The translations under genes and the position numbers were made by a program. Below, piece after piece: positions 43,518 to 57,200 of a stretch of DNA of 64,000 nucleotides (its first letter is position 1; the number at the start of each line of letters is the position of its first letter). The notes beneath the pieces are model-generated. The model was given only the letters and a program-made list of their open reading frames with translations, did not search any database and had not been told where the DNA came from. The stretch comes from Paraspadella gotoi (lineage: Eukaryota > Chaetognatha), in the NCBI GenBank assembly GCA_051294375.1, contig CM119265.1, positions 12,141,866 to 12,205,865 of the forward strand. The letters run 5' to 3'.

Positions 43518-46500
43518 CTATCGACTCTGGACTGTCCCTCCTCGCGCTCCTCGCCTCCTCCTCCGTCCACTTTTTGTAGGCGGCTTCGATGAGCGCCTCG
43601 GCGGTGATGAGTCCGATGTTCCTGGAGACGAGGAGCAGCACGAGTCGCCCGTCGAGGCCGAGGTGGTCGAGGAAGCGGCGATCCTGGATCCCGTGAAAGA
43701 GGGCGTCGTGGTCGTCGAGGGCGAGGAGGTAGATCCAGTGGATCATGGAGACGATGGTGAAGATCGTGAGGAGGAGGAAGAGGGAGGCGATGACTGTGTG
43801 GAAGAGGAAGAGAATGAGGAGGAAACGATGAGGTCGAACAAAAGAACATTTTGGATTTAGAATGTTGTGTATAGACTTTTGATTTAGAATGTTAAACATA
43901 GTGAATATTCAGATTTTTATTAGGTTTGAAACTAAGAGTACAAAACAAGGACACAAATCTGAATCTAAAGCAAGAAAGAAATAAAAATTATAATTAAAGA
44001 AATAAAATACAAATAATTAGTTACAATTAGTTTATTGTTAGTAAACTTAAACTGTTGTTGATCCTAAAACATTGAAAGTGATGATATAACTGTAATAGGC
44101 GAAAATTGGAAGACAGCCGATCGAGTATATCCTGACAAAAATCTTTTTTCATTTCATCAAATCCTTCCTTTTTTTTATTCTTTCACCCATTTTCTTTTTC
44201 TTTTCCCTTAATTTTTTTTTCTATCGTTCTTTTATTTCTTTTCTTCTTTCCTAATTTCAATCCTCGAAAGGCGAAACTCCTGAGCCAAAACCGGGAAGAA
44301 GAGTTAGTTAAGTCAAAAAAATTCATGTTTTCCCTCTCAATTAACTTTTGCGATGTCGCTCTTTTCGCTGTCGATGTCGCTCTTTCCTTTCATATTACTA
44401 ACTAAGTTTCTAACTTTCCCTTTTTTTACTCAGATAAACTGACCTCCGTAGATTTTGTCGTTGTAGAGATTTATTGGCAGAACACAGTGGGTGGTGTGGT
44501 GGACGAGGTAGTTGTTCATCTGGGGAATTCCCTTGTACTCGCAGATGGTGCGGATGGGGAATCGAATGGAGGATGACCACTGGAGATCTGGACAATGGAG
44601 TGAGTACAATGGAACCGCTTGTTCAATCTTCGGAAGATTAAAAATTTAATTCATTTTTTTCTTAACTTTTTAAATCTTTAAATTTTTTAATCTTGTCACT
44701 GTGCACAGATTTCGTGGAATGTGAAAGCGTAAGGAAGTTTGAAACTTTTTTTACTTTTTTAAATATTATTTTAGAATAAATGAGGTTCCAAAAAGTTCGT
44801 TACAAAACTAAAATAAAAATAATAAAAAATCAGCGACTCACTAAAGATAAATTCGTTGAAAAGATCGACGCCGTGGGTGACGATGGACGTTTGAAGGAAT
44901 TGATGAAGGCAGCCCAGTTGGAAGCCCACGTTGGCGAGATAAAGGATTTTACTGTGGAAGAAAATAATAATTATATTTTACTACATTACTAAATGTACTA
45001 CATATCGTCTTAATGAGGTAAGACATTTGCTGAATGGAAATAATTATTCCCTTTTTTTTTCCCGCTAAAACAAAAGTAAATATTTTGTTGCCTTCGGCTT
45101 CGGATTTAAAAAAAAAATGGTTTACGCATGAAGGATATTTACTATTTATTATTTAGAGATTCTTACGAAACGAGGAGAGATGAATTGGAAAAGAATGGGG
45201 TGATATGCAGCAAAAGAGTTGACAGAGAGAAACGGAATTTCGTCAGTCACGAAAAGGAAAAGACGAGAATAGTGGAACTAATTAATATAAAAAGGCAAGA
45301 GACAAAAAAATAAGTTGAGAGAATAATTTTAAAAAATGTAAAGACAAGTAGATGGAATGCCTGAAGACTAAACTTTAATAAAGGGCGTGGAGAAGAAAAA
45401 ATATTAAAAGAAGCGAACAGGAATAATTTTCGCGATTCCAATTTGCTTTGCAAATTTCCGATGGATGGTGAAACGATTACCGCTCCCTTTCTTTTTTTTT
45501 TTAAGAAGAGAAGAGAAAGTAAAATTAGGATTTGCATCGAAGACCGCGAATTAAAAAACATTTTTTTTTCTCTCTCTCTCTCTCTGTGACAGGTTTAATA
45601 ATTTTATCAAGGGTTAGGAGAAGGAATTAAAATAATAAAAAAAAAACAAAAAAAATCGATTATAATAATATTTATATTTATTGTACCAATTTCATTATAT
45701 TTTTATAAACTTCAGTTGTTTCTGCAATTAACCCCCCCTTTTTCGTGAGCCGCTGACCAAACGAGTCGTGGCGCCGTTGAGTGACCCTGAGAGGCCCTAC
45801 TCTTTTTTTAGACTTCTATAGTCTATACTTTTATTCAAGGATGAAAAAATAAATCGTTTGACAGGTTAACTGAGAAGAGGGCATCTAAAAATATCCATGT
45901 TAATTAACAAAAATAATTTCGTTCATCTCCGTCTTATTACTAAGTTTCTTCTTCTTAAGTTTCACCTTTGACCCCCAAACTTGAGAACATATCGTACTAG
46001 GAATTTTCTCCCTTCCATTTTCTTTCAAATATGATATTCAGAATTACGTCGGTTAAAGGCGGCGCTGCGCCGGCTTCGAGGCGGATTATTTAAATATGGC
46101 GTTTTGAGGGGAGGGAGCTGCGTGGCAAACGAGAAAGAATAGAGTGAAAGAAGCGAGAAAGTGAACGACAGAAATGAAATTATGCAGTGCGTTCGCTATT
46201 TCTTTACTGTTTAAAAGAAAATTTAAATATAGTTATGTCATGTTATGTTAAGTTATGAAATTTGTATTACCATTTTTAAAAAAATGTTATGTTTATCTGT
46301 TGAATTAAATCTAAATTTTGTAAATTAAAATGTTTTAAATAAATAAATAAATAAATTAAATGAATCAAATATACACCTGACGGCGAACCAGAGCACGAGA
46401 CTGGGAACCCGAGGAACAAAAGACAATCGTTTATTCTGCTTGAGAAATCCGTGGAAGATGATCGCGACGTCGGTCAGATAAAATCGACGAGCGTTTCCGT

Positions 46501-48380
46501 TCTTCTGCACGAAAGATAAGTCTCTCGCGCCTAAGAAGACAAAATAAATATTAATCAATGTTACAAATATTATTAATTAGATTTATTCATGTTTTATTTA
46601 TAAAAATATTCAATCATATCGCTGTACGTAAATGTACTACAAACGATTGTAATAAATTTTTGTTACAAATAACCATCATAGACAATTGTCAAAATTTAAA
46701 TCTGATTTTTTGCTAAACCTTTAAGTAGCAGCGGTAAGTGAAGCCCGGAGACTTTGCTTATGTTCCTCCAAAAGAGGTAAGGAATGTAGAAGAGTATGGC
46801 TTGAAGGCAAAGCACCATGGGAACCCATTGATAGTAAGAGACGAACATCATCGTGCCCTTAGTGTCTCCGTTGCGAGAACCTGAATCGGCAAATTGTTTA
46901 TTTGCGCTTATAACAGTGGAGAGTTATTTATAGAACACAGCTACACCATCGTGTCCGGAACCCCACCTATCATGGCTCCGTTATCCCCGGTCTGCTGGTA
47001 GTGCCGAAACGGATCGTAAGGGTTGTTGGCGTCGGGAAGGACTTGGTAAGTTGACGCCGCCCAACAGTAGGACTTGGCGTAGTCGCTCGGAGCGCCTGAA
47101 GGAGAAAAAAGGGTGAGGGTAAGGTCAATCAAACTGTCGAATAGAAAGAAGACGAATGGATGAGGGGTTTTTTTGTGTTTTTTTTACAGGCGCGCGTGCG
47201 GAGAAGAAACAGGCGGCGGCGAATGACAACTTGACAAATGGAGAAAAAACAACATGACAACTACATAAAAATTTTAAAAAATACGAGGAAACAAATTGAC
47301 AAAATAAACAAGCCGAGAGTTTATTTGTTCCGATGTTCGTTCCGTTGGTCACGGTTGACATTTGGCGATGGTAAAACAAGTTCGGAGAGGAGTGGACAAT
47401 CTGTCGTGACTCAATGAGGGGGGGTTTCAATCATATGGGGTTTAATTTTATTTTCGATATGAATATTTATTTACTTAATATTTTAAAAGAAAGAGAAATC
47501 AAAAGAGATAGCAGAATTGAGAGGTTATTAATGTAGTAAAAAGATTGAAAGAGAGGGATAGGACAGAGAAAGAGAGAGAGACAGACAGACTGACATTAAA
47601 ACAGACAGACTGAACAGGAGATACATCTTTTCTTTCTCCCGCCGCCCTTTATTCCCAACAAAAACAAGGCAGCGATGCCCAAAGGATGGCGCGAGCGGAA
47701 ACGAGGCGAAACTCTCCACCAACACAACAAACAAAACGACTCTTAGGACTCGCCTTTATCCGCGACGTAGCACTCGATTGATTTTCCCACATACTGCTTG
47801 GTTCCGATGATGAGGCAACACACCGCCAAGAAGAGCACCGTGAACGTCCTGCAGGATTAAAAAGGGGGGGTTAGAGGGGGGAGAGAATGAGGCGGAGGAA
47901 AAGCGAGTCAAACGTCAAAATAAGTCTCGATAAAGTGGATAGGGTAAAAAAAGAGACATTGGGACTCTGCTCTTCCGCTTACTGAGAATGTCCTGTCAAA
48001 ACAGTGGAGAGAAGGGAGAGAGAGAGATGCAGCGTTTTGTAACAGAAGTGTCTCTTTTACCACTTTGTCCCTCGACAAAAGCAAATAAACAAATATTTTT
48101 TAAAAACAAAAGAGAAAAAATGTTCTTATACTTATAGTTTATTCCTTTGACTTTGATAGATTGTCAGGTATGACCCAGGGGAAAAATAATAACTTATAAA
48201 ATTTTTAAATTTGAGTAAAATAAAAAAAAATATCATTGACATTGGTTTGTAGGCGAATTATAAACCTTTTGATAGAAATAAAATAATTTTAAAAATGAAC
48301 CTGTGCGCTCTGTCAAAGACATCGTCGATCTTCGAGTTTTCGTTGAACAATTTCGCTAGATCTTTCGTGACGAAAGACAT
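43518..48380 (-). CDS. innexin gene B (gap-junction/hemichannel subunit), 3' end unresolved
   Basis: A four-TM innexin. Minus-strand exons: 48380-48301 (MSFVTKDLAKLF...DDVFDRAHR), 47848-47754 (TM1; KSIECYVA), 47095-46967 (ECL1; APSDYAKSYCWAASTYQ), 46880-46719 (TM2; SYYQWVP), 46530-46377 (cytoplasmic loop), 44951-44842 (TM3; ILYLANVGFQLGC), 44587-44444 (ECL2; FPIRTICEYKG, HCVLPINLYND) and about 43838-43518 (TM4; GLDGRLVLLLVSRNIG). Both extracellular cysteine pairs are present. Phases agree from exon 1 to exon 7. The intron after 47754 uses a GC donor. The last exon lacks an AG at the required phase (sequence reads CTTTTG), consistent with one lost base. The C-terminal tail continues below 43518 and is not resolved. 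It lies 418 bases downstream of gene A in tandem. Confidence 0.85.
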
Positions 48381-48798
48381 CGTTTCGCCTCGTTTTTGGT
48401 AATAGTGGTTTTTTGGGGTGTTTTTTGTTTATTGTTTTTGTTTTTTTGTTTTTATGAGCCAAAAATTTCTTTATATCTAAACAACAAAAACGATATAAAA
48501 CGATGCAAACGTACATCTAAAAATACTGATTTAAAAAAAACGTTCCATAATTTTTTTTCTTCTGTACACAATATTTAACTACATATGAGATGAAAGAGCG
48601 AAAGTCGTATTCACTTCGTAGCGAGATTCTCGTATTTGACGGGGAAGTATGAAGCCGAATCGATCCGCACGCTATGCGGATAGTTAAATGTTTCTTTTTA
48701 CAAATGTCGATGTCGTTAAGCAGTTAGGTTTAAGCGCGGGAACTGCGACCATTCCTCGATATAATTAAGCAAATTATCGGCCAACGGTGGATCCTCCG
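48381..48798. promoter_or_regulatory. intergenic gap between tandem innexins, probable innexin B promoter
   Basis: The only sequence between the gene A stop and the gene B start, so it must hold the gene A 3' end and the gene B 5' region. No specific promoter element is clear. Confidence 0.35.
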
Positions 48799-51700
48799 TT
48801 AGTAATCGACGACTTTTCCGCAAGTTGGACAAAGGCATCCTTCTTTCTCGCCCGCGATTTCTGTTAGACACTCCTCACATCTGAAAATGAAATTAGCAAT
48901 CCAAGTTAATTTAGGACAATGGTTTAAAATCAATGTCATAAAATAACCATATTACTATATTTTTTTTTAAATCAACCCACTCTTGAGAATTCCGCCATCC
49001 AGGTTAATTTAGGAAAACGATGTCAAATCAACACTCGGAGTGTTGATGTGTTGACAACACTCCCTTCAAAGGCAGCAGTCACCCTCCACCACACCGCCCG
49101 CATCTCTCATCCTCGAACTTGTAACCTCACAAACTCTACTTCCTCACCTGAGAGTCTTGAGCGGGCCGCCCTCGCCACCCGAGGGCGCCGTCGGCTTCTT
49201 TTTATTCTTCTTTATATCGGGATAGAGCGACTTCTTCTCCTCGTCTTGCGACGTATACGACACCTGGGGAGAAATCGAGAGGTTTGCGTCAATTTTAGTC
49301 TCCAAAGTAAACTTGATTGGCAGCAATTTTGAAATGTGTATAGCTTGTAGTCGGCTTCGTAGCTTGAGCTGCGACTACAACATGAAAAAAAACGGATTGA
49401 CTCAGTTTGAGTTTTACCAAAATTTGAAATTTGAAATTTTTACGATCAAATTTAAATTTAAAACTTGTTCTAATTAAACATTTGTAAATTTAGATTAGGA
49501 AAGAGAAATTTAAGGCGATTGCCTTGTATAATTATGGTGAAAAAATAATACAATGTTAAAGCGCTTTCTTTCCTCGGTTTCCAATTAGATGCATCCTACA
49601 TATTGGGGATTCCTTTATTGAAATCTACTTTAATGCATTAATTAATTTATTTATTAATCATTTTTTTCCCCACCGAGTCAAGCGACGTTGCCTCCTCTTC
49701 CTCTTTGAACTTCTCCCAAAGTTGCTCGACGACGGCGACGCAGGTGACGCGTCCGATGTTGCGGTCGATCAGCTGCAGCACGAAGCGACCGTCTCGACCG
49801 AGGTACTTGTGGATGAAGTCGCTCGTCAGCCTGAAAGTGGGGGAAGGGGCGTGATGAGGACAGTGGTTGACCTTGGACTGACCTTGAGGATTATGGCTTT
49901 GTGAGGCTTGTTCTTTTCCTACCGTTTAAATTTTTTTTTTTTTATTCATTATTTAAATTTAAAATAAATCTAATGAGTCTTAATGTAGAATGCTCTGTTC
50001 GGTTTTTCTAGTATTCATCCATGGTTTTTAATAAAAAATTAGTTGTGTTAGCGGAGTTTCCGTTTGTCTCCGCTAATCGTTCAATTTGTTTTTTAATCCC
50101 GTCGTCATAGCAACATAATCTTACTCGTTGTTCGACGTTTTGACTCCAAGCGACTTGAGTTGATCCAAAACGATTTTCTCGCGCGGAAAGAAAATCCTGA
50201 TCATCCAAATCACGATGCCGAGGACGGAAAGAATCGACAGAGATAGAAGCAGGAACGCGATCACTGAAATTAATTTAATAATTAGTAAAATTATAAACAG
50301 AAAATTGAATTTTCACCAAAACGTTTTGAAATTTGAGATTTTAATTTTGCACCGGCAAAGATTTTATCGTTGTAGAGATTAATGGGCAGAACGCAGTGAG
50401 TCGTATGGCTTAACAAGTAGTTGTTCATTTGTGGAGTTCCTTTGTATTCGCAAATCGTCCGTATGGGGAAGCGAACGGACGCGGTCCAATCCCGATCTAG
50501 AAAAAAAAAAGAACATCGTTTCTTCCTATGAAATTATCCATGTGAAAGACCAATGTTTAAATTTTAAAGTTGGTTGTTTTCTGACCGAATAACATTTTCT
50601 TGATGACTTTGAAGCTGTGAGATATGATCTCCGTTTGAAGAAAAGAGTGAAGTGCGATAAGTTGGAAAAGGACGTTGGCCAAATACAAGCATTTACTGGA
50701 AAAGATCAATGAAAAAATGTTTTTAGTAAACTCACTATAATCTTATTTATTCTAAAAAGAAGGAAAAAAAGTCAAAAAAAGTTTTCCCTATTTGTAAAAG
50801 AACGTGAAATAATGTAAGAAAAGTTAAGAACGTAAGAGACTTTCCTCACCTGGAAAAGTAAGCGCTGACGAGAAAGTTGGGCAAATATCGCTTCCGTCGC
50901 TCCGTCCGCTTCTTGAGCGCCAAAAACTGACGAAATAGAATGATGACGTCCTCGAGGAGAAATCCCCTGGCCGAGTTGTTGGACTGAATCTTGGCCAACT
51001 CGTAGACGCCCTTCATGAAGTTGGGAAGGTGGATCCCCGACATCTTAGACATGTTGCGCCAGATGATGTAGGGAATGTAGAAGCTGATCGCTTGGAGCAC
51101 GAGGACGATGGGGATCCACTGGTAGTAGGACACGAATCGCTTTTCGCCAACTGTTCCGTGATCTGGCGGCGGGAAGAACAAATTTTATGACGAGAAAAAA
51201 CAAATCTAATGTATTTTTTCGATAGTATAATCCGTAATCGTAAAAACTTTTCTTCATCTTCGTAAATTTTGAATTTCATAATTTTAATTGTGGGAGCGAT
51301 TTTTTTTTAACAAGAAAAAATCTTTCAAGATTAAGATAAAATTCTGACCTACACGTTTTAATTGTCACAATTGAATTTTTTCGCAATGATAATTTTAGGC
51401 AAATTGTTTTTCTATATATTGTTGTCTTGTATTTGTTAAAGAAGAATTGAAAAACCATTCAAAAAGACATGAACTGAGAATATATAAACCCCTTAAATTT
51501 TAATCTACTTTAATCTCATTTCTTTCTTTTATTTTCTGAAATTAAACTCACCCACTGAATCTCCATTCTTTTTCTCCCCGCGAAACGATTCGAAAGGTCC
51601 GTTCGAATCATCGGAGAAGTCGGTCAGGATTTGGTAAGTCGACGCCGTCCAGCAATATTGGTTGATGTAATCCACTTGGGGCCCTAAAGGCATTTCCAAA

Positions 51701-52883
51701 TAATAGGGAAAAAGGTTTACAAGGCTATTATCGGTAAATCATAATTATGGCGAACCATTAAAAATTTATTATTTCGTTTCTCACGCAGCGAAGCCACGAA
51801 ACATAACATGGTATAGAATATGGTGTATAAATTATATAAAGATATCAATTTTTAACAAGATTTAGTGAACTCACCGCCGAATTCGGCTCCGAGGTAACAG
51901 TTAATTGGATTCCCCACGAATTGATTTCCCCCGATGATGATGCAAGTGACCGCGAGAACTAAAACCATGAATTTCCTGTTAAAGAGGGAAAAAGTAATTT
52001 AGATTTCGAGAACGAGATGTCTTTTTATTTCTCTCTAAATCTTATTGTGACAATTGAACCGGTTCTGTAATGATAGAATAAATTAATCTCGTCAAATGAC
52101 TATTTCAGATTTTTTTTAAGTCTCAAATTATTCGGTGCCGATATTTTTAAAAGACCTGTCAAAATGAAACTAAAAAAAATATAATTATTAGTAGTTGAAC
52201 AATTTTTTTGTATGATCGTCTTTGTTTTAAGAAAACGTGTTGGAGGCTGTGTTGCTGATATGTGCTTGAAAACATGCCTCATCCTCTTATCTTTTGTGCA
52301 ATTTGTAAGATTACTTTGTTCAATGTCCAGGCAAATACTTTTTGACAAAGTCACAGATCAGGAGTTTTGGTTTAGAGAGAAACGTTTATTTTATATTTTC
52401 AAAAAATGTTAAGCCAAGACAAAGTACAAGCTTTCTGGCAATTTCACCAATTACAGAGCAAAGAGACAAGCTTTCTGGCAATCTTCCAGACTTTAATTAT
52501 AAGAAGAGAGAGAGAACGAAATGAGGGCGGACGTCGGTCGAGATACCCCACGCGGGTCGGAGCCCGAAAAAAGAAAGACCATTTCAAAGGTGCGTCAAAA
52601 TTGGTTTTTATTGACATTAATGAATTAGCTCAAAATTAAATCCGATTAAAAGAATTTGTTATATTAATCAAAGAAGTTAAAAGAACATTCCTGATTTGTT
52701 TTTACTTTATTGCATTAAATTAAGGAGTAAAATTTTAGATAAACATTTAAAATACATACTTTCTACGATTTCTGGTTAACCTTTTTTTTAAAGCGATATT
52801 TACCGGTGAAGTCTATCAAATACATCGTCGATGAAGGAGCTTTCTTTAAAGGCTTTTCCGATGTTGGATAAAACGAGTGACAT
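48799..52883 (-). CDS. innexin gene A (gap-junction/hemichannel subunit) with Cys-rich C-terminus
   Basis: A complete gene of ten minus-strand exons: 52883-52804, 51975-51875 (TM1; NPINCYLGAEFG), 51682-51552 (ECL1; CWTASTYQ), 51162-50850 (TM2; SYYQWIP), 50695-50586 (TM3), 50496-50353 (ECL2; FPIRTICEYKG, HCVLPINLYND), 50263-50125 (TM4), 49830-49674 (GRDGRFVLQLIDRNIGRV), 49263-49148 (Lys-rich tail) and 48880-48799. Each ECL has two cysteines. All splice sites are GT-AG. The phases join only if exon 3 has one more base, because ATC AAC is followed by AATATTGC where an extra C restores the QYCW frame. The last exon encodes CEEC, then CLCPTC, then a stop, a zinc-site-like arrangement unusual for innexins. 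Exon structure from TM2 onward parallels gene B. Confidence 0.85.
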
Positions 52884-54890
52884 GGCTTAAGTTGTATTTT
52901 TTATCTTTGGGCTCGGTCTTTTAAATGCAATAAAGTTTTTGTCTTGTTTTTATTCAGTTTGTTTGTTTTTATTATTTTGTTTTGTTTTGTTATGTTTTTT
53001 TTTCTTTTGAAGTAATATAGGGAAATGAGATAAATGCTGTAGGCAAGGGCGCGCGTTGGCGTTCGTCGGGAAAATGAGTTACCCAGTGAGTTATCGACAA
53101 AACATTCGGAAGCCGAGGTAAGTCGCAAGAAAAGGATCCGACTTGACGAAAAACTTGTCTTACAAACAGGACCCGCGGTCGTCATCGTCGATGTCAACGT
53201 CGTCGTCGTTGTGGCGTCCTTTTTGATCGAGGGATGCGAATGCGCTCTCATTCACTTTCTAAGAGTTCATAATATACCAGTACGGATGTAAACGAACCTT
53301 ACTAAGTAGCACAAGTTCTACTCTAATTTAGGCGCAACGATGTTGTGTAGCTTACAGAATGATGGCTGTGTAATGGTTTTCCAGTGTCCGTCTTCGGACA
53401 ATTCTACTTTTTTAATCTCCTTCTCTCCGAATGTAAAATTTCTGATCGATATTTCCAGGAGTGCACTTTGTAATCATTCAGAACCACCTTTCGCGACAAG
53501 TCTTAGCGGGAGTTTATAAAAATACTCCGGACTCGAATACTTTATGAGGCAAAAAAAGCTGATGAAATCAAATTCAATTGATTAAGGCGAGGAAGGGGTG
53601 TTTAAAAGAGTATTGAAAGCGTTTTCACTTCTGTGAATATTTAATACGATAATTTCGGTACAGAAAACCATATCCAGCTTATCATATATGAAGCAACGCC
53701 GCGAGTTCGTTTGAACCTGAAAACGAGAAATTGACTGGAGTCCTGAGCGCATAAACCAGTAATGGCAGTAATCATCTGTCATAAACGCTTTGCTGGTTGG
53801 AAGAAGGCAAACTTGTCTTCGAAAATGTGAAATATCTTTTTAATGGCAATTGTTCTATTACTGTTCTAGTTTGCCCTTACATATGATTTTGCTTAGCAAC
53901 TTTGTTATTCTTTTTCTGTTTTTGTTTTCAGCATTACCATCTAATCATAAAAATATTCAAACCGGCCGATCGGACTTCTATCGCGTCTTACGGACTTTTA
54001 AGATCAATCCAAAACTGGGGCGAGTCTGGTGACGCAATTCGGTCGCCAACGCCCCCAGGGAGAAATCCTCTTCATCTTCCTCGTGGTACCCGAGATCCAC
54101 ATCTTTTTCCTCTTCTCTTTTTTCTTCAGTTCGTGCTTCGACGCGAATTTAAAGGGTCAAACTTTCCCCGATGAGGGGTAAGTCTCGAAAGGGAAAAGAT
54201 CGTCAGTTTATGATAACAAATTGACAATATTTACATACTTCAATGTTAGGTACCGACTCAAAAATTAATAACGTCTGTGATCAGATCCTGGAATAAAGAC
54301 ATCAGAGAACCGATTGGAGAAACAAGATTTCGAGGGGTCGAGGTTGGAAAACAATATGAATGATATTCAACTATTTAATTTATTTATAATTCCTTCAAAA
54401 TTCTACCAACTTTTCGCGCTAGACTGGATTCCTCCCTCACCACGCCCTCACGTAAAATCAACCGGAAAAAGAATGCTCTCTCTTTTGACTTCTTGATCGA
54501 AATCTAGGAGGCGAAACCGGTTTATTTTCTTACGCGATTCGAGAATTTACCTTTTTATCATTTTCGATGACGTTTATTTATAATTAAATCGAAATATCAC
54601 GTAAAAACTAAAATCTCGATTTTCTACTATCTTCTCAAATTTCGTTCGATCAGGCGATAATTAAAAAAGAAACAAAAAACTCGATCTTAGCCTGTGACGT
54701 GCCCCCTCCCCCTTGTTTTTTTACTCTCCTACACTATTGATTCTTTTAATACCCCCCTAATCATCTTCATCATTCATTTTATTACCACCCCTCCATCCCG
54801 TGCGGTTCCGAGCGCGCGTTTCGAAATTTCACGATTTTGGAAAAACAAAACGTCGACGATCCTCATGTGAAAAAAGGGTCTTTCATCTAG
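52884..54890. other. upstream flank of innexin A and spacer
   Basis: The first few hundred bases are presumably the innexin A promoter and 5' UTR, with no recognisable element. A plus-strand segment at 53932-54030, after a TTTTCAG acceptor, reads RSDFYRVLRTFKINPKLGR and then a stop. It is a weak exon candidate only. Confidence 0.35.
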
Positions 54891-54930
54891 AGAGAGAGAG
54901 AGAGAAGAGAAGATGAGAGAGAGAGGAGAC

Positions 54931-54978
<48 letters not shown>
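54891..54978. repeat. (GA)n microsatellite
   Basis: Interrupted GA dinucleotide tract. Confidence 0.95.
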
Positions 54979-54980
<2 letters not shown>

Positions 54981-56860
54981 TAGAATCCGCGGAAGAAATG
55001 TTTAAAACACATTTCAAGTCAGTCATTTCGCCAATCAGTGACTCATTAATCGCTGTATCGCGAATATTTGAATAATGAAATGCCAAAATCACAACATTTA
55101 TTGCGATAAACACTTATTTTTTCAAAATGTTTTTTTTAAATTCTTTTATATAAAAAATAAGGAAGAAAAATATCCCTGATATTTTGATCAATTTGATGAT
55201 TTGATTGTCCTTTCTGAAACTAAGTAGTATCTGAGAAAAAATATACGATTCTCTTTTTCTCTCCATCTTATCGTTGTTTTTGTTTTTTTTTGTTTCTCGT
55301 AAGTCGTAACGATCCAAGCTTCATTTATCCTTAGCGGCTTAGTTTAAATAATACTGCGATTCCCTCGCCCATGTTTTTCTTCTCCTTCGTCTATATTGAG
55401 CCCTAAATTTTCCATCGTCCCCGCGATTCTATTTTAATCTCAATAACAATCGCCGGTTGCGAGGATTAATGACCCACAGTGGGATGGGCAGAGAAAAAAG
55501 AAAATACTTCGGACTACCGCAAAAAATCAAGGTTTAAAAAAAATCAACATTTGAAAAAAAATCCCTGTGCTGCGGTACATTTACTTATTACAAATTACTT
55601 CCTGTGCTCTTTCAGCTTTGAAAACGACGCCTTTGCATGTAAGATTTATTTTCAATAAATTAATCTCGATCGCATTCAAGGAAACTGGAGAAGATTCCAA
55701 CCGCGATATTTAAAAGCCGATCGATTTTCCTGGGAAAGGAGTAAATCAAGTAAAGTCAACTTAGTTTACTGCACATTAAAAAACTTTAAAAAGTTGCCGC
55801 AGTTTTTTCACTTAAAAAAAAAACGGTTTTAACTGAAGTAGGAGATTATTTTTTGCCACCCACCGAAATCGCGCACGAATTCTACTACATAGTAACATTA
55901 CTACTCTCGTTCTCGTATCGTCTCATCGTTTATATTCCATTGCTCGTTTATTTGCACGTTCACTTGATTATTCATTCATGGGGATTTTCAATCTCGAAAC
56001 CGTAGAATGACATGATGAGTTGATGACATAATTCAATCTTGGTGTTTTATCGAGGTAAATCTCCGAGTCGGGAATCCCGTCCTTGGCTCAGCGTGGATTT
56101 CGTTCTCGCTTTACTCGACCTGATTAATCGATACTTTTCCTAATGTTAATCATTATCACCGCCATCATCATTATCATCAGCAAGACTCTCGTTATGTCAG
56201 TTTGTGAATGACTTTTTGCTTCTTGGCTAATATCTACCTCGTGGAACTTCCTTATGAATTACCGTCCGGCCGTGCCGCCTGTTGTCGGGCCGATAACGAT
56301 GTAAAATTTTCTCTATTTCTACATGGTGACAATTTGACAAGCGCCGGTACAAAAACGCGGTCATTTGCAAACCCATTATTATTTTTTTAATGTTAAATAT
56401 GAATCTAAAAGTAAAAACCCAAACTATTTATATATACAAATTTTATCAGAATCGACTTTGATATGCCTCAGCAATGATTTGAAAAATTTAAAATCGTCTT
56501 TAATTTTTAAACTCACTTTTTTTAAATTTGATTTTTTTCTCTTAATTACAGTAAGTTTTCTGTAGAAATTTGAAATAAAAAAATATTAATATTATTATTT
56601 TCTGAAAGATCTTTCAAATCTAAAGAGAATGACGTACTTACGAATACTGTAGTTTAAAATTTAACCGGCCAAGCTTTAATTTAATTAGGATACTCAAAAA
56701 CGAGACATCTTTCCAAAAATCAATAGCTGGAAGGTAAATTTAAGATTTTTATCAAATTGTGAACTTAAATATTTTTTCATGATACTTATATAAATAATAA
56801 TATTTTATGTTATAATAATCTAAACTGGTCAGATATTTAGCGAAAACAAAGTTTAGATTT
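54979..56860. other. AT-rich spacer
   Basis: No gene recognised. The block 55430-55500 and the region 55860-56330 are less AT-rich than average and could be regulatory, but I see no defined motif. Confidence 0.4.
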
Positions 56861-56869
56861 GTACTACAA

Positions 56870-56978
56870 CGATTTTATTTTATTTAATGTGAACAGACAA
56901 TGTTTCGACTCTGTTCGAGCCTTCATCAGTGTTTTTGACAGACATATCAAAACTTTTTGCAAAAATAAGAATGTGGTT

Positions 56979-57012
<34 letters not shown>

Positions 57013-57163
57013 GAGAGGAGAGAGAGAGAGAGAGAACACAGAGTTAAAGTTCCAACAAAGTGGTGAGACAGAATAGTGGTCAGAGGTGAGGACAGGTGAA
57101 GGCAAGGACAGATTGGAGTTGAGTTTTTGGAAAAAGAAGTGAAATGTCAAACAGAGAGAGAGT

Positions 57164-57200
<37 letters not shown>

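Noticed and set aside
43392-43860. Plus-strand acidic and Pro-rich frames opposite the innexin TM4 exon
   Set aside because: Antisense of a clear innexin exon (GLDGRLVLLLVSRNIG).
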